Source: Blastocatellia bacterium
Lineage (GTDB): Bacteria; Acidobacteriota; Blastocatellia; Chloracidobacteriales; JADJPF01
DNA: 64,000 bases
Reading direction: 5' to 3'
Assembly: GCA_025057015.1 (NCBI GenBank)
Contig: JANWYG010000018.1
Coordinates: forward strand, 1 to 64,000
The notes beneath the pieces are model-generated. The model saw only the letters and a list, made by a program, of their open reading frames with translations, was not told the origin of the DNA and made no database searches. Every line of letters starts with the position of its first letter. The first letter of the stretch is position 1. A program made the translations under genes and the position numbers. Positions 62,353 through 64,000 of this stretch are shown one piece after another.

Positions 62353-64000
62353 TCATTCGATACCGGGACGCACTTTAGGTTGAAGGTCTTCACGGTACAA
62401 CTTACGGTAGTTCCAGTAGTTGCACATCACCTTATAGACATAGTCTTTAGACTCGACGTAAGCAACTTCGGGTAAAAACCTTTCCGGTTCGCTGCTTTTT
62501 GCTCGTCCAAGCCAGCGTCTTGTAGCGGCTTCTCCCGCATTGTAACTTGCAGCAACCGCATAAGGGTTATCGCTAAACTCTGCAAATAGCTCGCCTAGAT
62601 AGGCCGCTGCAAATCTGATCGATACGGTTGGGTTATACAACTTGCTCTGATCGAAGTTCTTTTCGCCCAAGCTTGACCCTATGCGTTCGGCGGTAGAAGC
62701 GATGAACTGAAACATGCCGCGTGCTGCTGCTGGGCTCTTGGCATGCGTGTAGAAGCGACTTTCTTGCCTTGCTATCGCTAACAAGTATCTGGCATCTAGT
62801 CCGCGCAAGTTCGCTTCGCTACGGATATCATCTTTGTAAGGTGCTGGATAAAGAAGTTCGGCTATATCGCGTGGGATTAGCTCTATTTTCATGTCTTCTG
62901 GTATGTCGAGGTTGCGTTCGGCATATAGCATTGCTTCGTGTGCGAGGCCTCCGCGATTAAGATAGACAGCTACTGAATACTGCGTATAACGCTCGTCATC
63001 GTTTCTGGCTAGTAAGACCGTGTTCATCCATCCGGATCCAAATGTTCGGAATATTAGTTCTAGCGCTGCCTCGTCATATAGTCCGAGAAATAGTAACTCT
63101 TCTGCACGCGAAACAGATGTGTGCGGAAGAGGCTTTCTGCTATCTACTACTTGCGTTCTGCCAAGAGGCACCAGCTTATAGTTGACATAATGACTGTAAC
63201 TGGGTAGCTGTTCGTAACATTCTTTGAGCATCTTAAGTAGCTCTGAATTGATACTCCGATCGGTTGTAAGGCGGAGAGCTTGATCTATGGCGACTTTTGC
63301 AGCAGCGTATTTTTTTGTAGAAAAATTCTGTTTTGCAGTAGCATAAAATCGCTCAAATCTTGTGGTTATTTCAGCTCTACCTGCTTTAGCAAGTGACTGC
63401 AACCGCATGCTTGCTCTATGCCCATAGAAACTGTTCCTAGTATCCGGCAGTGACAGATAAACCTCTATGGCTTCAGAGTACCTGCCGAGCTGCTCCAGAC
63501 AGTAACCTTTCAAGAACTCTACTTCTTGGCGGTTCGTAGAACCGGGAGCTCGCTGCGTGAGGTTACGTTCGGAGAGTTTTTGTAGCTGTTCTAAAGCCTT
63601 CTGATACTCAGATCGGTAGAGAAATATCTTAACTTTGTTGAAGATAGCGGTAGATGCCGTGACATCGCTGCCATAACGATTTATCGTGAGGTCGCACCAA
63701 GCGAGCGCTTCGTCGAACTCTCCCAAGGAACGCAGCGAGTCTATGGCGTTAAGATGGGCTCCCCGGAGCCACTGACTGTTTGGATAGTTGTCTATCATCT
63801 GTTTGTAGCGAGCTACAGCAGCTCTGTATCGACCGAGGTTCTGTAAAGCATGCCCTACGTGGTAGAATCCGAGCTCGCCTTCATCCGAATTGGGATATTC
63901 TTTGTGCACGCGTTCATACCAAACTATGGCGTTTTCGAAGTCATCGGCTATGTAATATGCACGTCCTATTGAGTAGAGAGCTTCGGGTCGGTACTTGCTG
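62353..64000 (-). CDS. Soluble lytic murein transglycosylase with N-terminal TPRs (5' end beyond window)
   Basis: The frame is open to the right edge (RPEALYSIGRAYYIADDFEN continues upstream of the GTG at 63909), so the start is outside. TPR-like repeats occupy about the first 300 visible residues. The SLT domain near the C-terminus has LAIARQESRFYTHAKSPAAA (catalytic Glu), RGMFQFIASTAERIG and AVAASYNAGEAATRRWLG. It cleaves peptidoglycan glycan strands between MurNAc and GlcNAc, forming 1,6-anhydro ends. An Slt-type enzyme exported to the periplasm is inferred. Confidence 0.92.
   Translation of the reverse strand, partial: SKYRPEALYSIGRAYYIADDFENAIVWYERVHKEYPNSDEGELGFYHVGHALQNLGRYRAAVARYKQMIDNYPNSQWLRGAHLNAIDSLRSLGEFDEALAWCDLTINRYGSDVTASTAIFNKVKIFLYRSEYQKALEQLQKLSERNLTQRAPGSTNRQEVEFLKGYCLEQLGRYSEAIEVYLSLPDTRNSFYGHRASMRLQSLAKAGRAEITTRFERFYATAKQNFSTKKYAAAKVAIDQALRLTTDRSINSELLKMLKECYEQLPSYSHYVNYKLVPLGRTQVVDSRKPLPHTSVSRAEELLFLGLYDEAALELIFRTFGSGWMNTVLLARNDDERYTQYSVAVYLNRGGLAHEAMLYAERNLDIPEDMKIELIPRDIAELLYPAPYKDDIRSEANLRGLDARYLLAIARQESRFYTHAKSPAAARGMFQFIASTAERIGSSLGEKNFDQSKLYNPTVSIRFAAAYLGELFAEFSDNPYAVAASYNAGEAATRRWLGRAKSSEPERFLPEVAYVESKDYVYKVMCNYWNYRKLYREDLQPKVRPGIE

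Overview
The window is chromosomal DNA from a free-living bacterium. The best guess is Acidobacteriota, possibly Blastocatellia-like. This rests on a large Oar-type TonB receptor with an N-terminal carboxypeptidase-regulatory-like domain, a RskA/SigK-type anti-sigma/sigma pair, two TMTC-like TPR glycosyltransferases, a fused two-subunit 2-oxoacid dehydrogenase E1 and the zapB-zapA-6S-ymdB order. It is an inference without a 16S gene. Genes are packed tightly, with many 1-20 nt overlaps and several convergent pairs whose 3' ends overlap. Arg AGG/AGA and Ile ATA codons are common throughout, and no large block of foreign composition stands out apart from one repeat island.

Layout. 1-2.9 kb: the tail of a pilin-like gene and a three-gene ABC-2 export operon. 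2.9-9.9 kb: a surface-sugar cluster (two paralogous TMTC-like membrane glycosyltransferases, a Gfo/Idh oxidoreductase, a left-handed beta-helix acetyltransferase, a DegT aminotransferase and an SDR epimerase) that looks like diacetamido-uronate or related nucleotide-sugar synthesis plus protein or glycan glycosylation. 10-11.3 kb: an ECF sigma/RskA module. 11.4-12.9 kb: an island of CACCACAGAG-type repeats flanking a decayed SDR gene. 12.9-22.4 kb: a DUF5666-like protein, a TonB receptor, HU, a KH protein, an SNase-like protein, a deoxyhypusine-synthase-like protein and several unknowns. 22.4-30.7 kb: tRNA-Val(GAC), a structured leader, then thrS-infC-rpmI-rplT-pheS-pheT-zapB-zapA, a 6S RNA candidate with its own promoter, and ymdB.

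The most notable region is 30.7-35.4 kb. A tightly coupled operon carries a DUF4870-like membrane protein, an E1-like adenylating enzyme with a C-terminal zinc ribbon, two paralogous membrane-anchored CxxC-x12-CxxC mini-proteins, a ubiquitin-like protein ending in Gly-Gly-Gly plus an 8-residue tail, an E2-like protein with Cys95 in an HPH...C context, and the RNA ligase RtcB. This is a bacterial ubiquitin-like conjugation locus. No JAB-type protease is present, and the coupling to RtcB and to twin membrane zinc proteins is unusual.

35.4-64 kb is a mosaic of housekeeping and accessory genes: PepE, a second ECF/anti-sigma pair, two lytic-transglycosylase-like proteins, a NUDIX protein, a secreted lipase, an orphan Mo-bisMGD oxidoreductase, an M1 peptidase, PlsC, a DASS transporter, two aminotransferases, a large MscS-family channel, a CreD-like protein, a serine hydrolase, the fused E1 alpha-beta 2-oxoacid dehydrogenase, and YebC overlapping a RecU-like resolvase (in the place where many bacteria carry ruvC). 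The last gene runs off the right edge.
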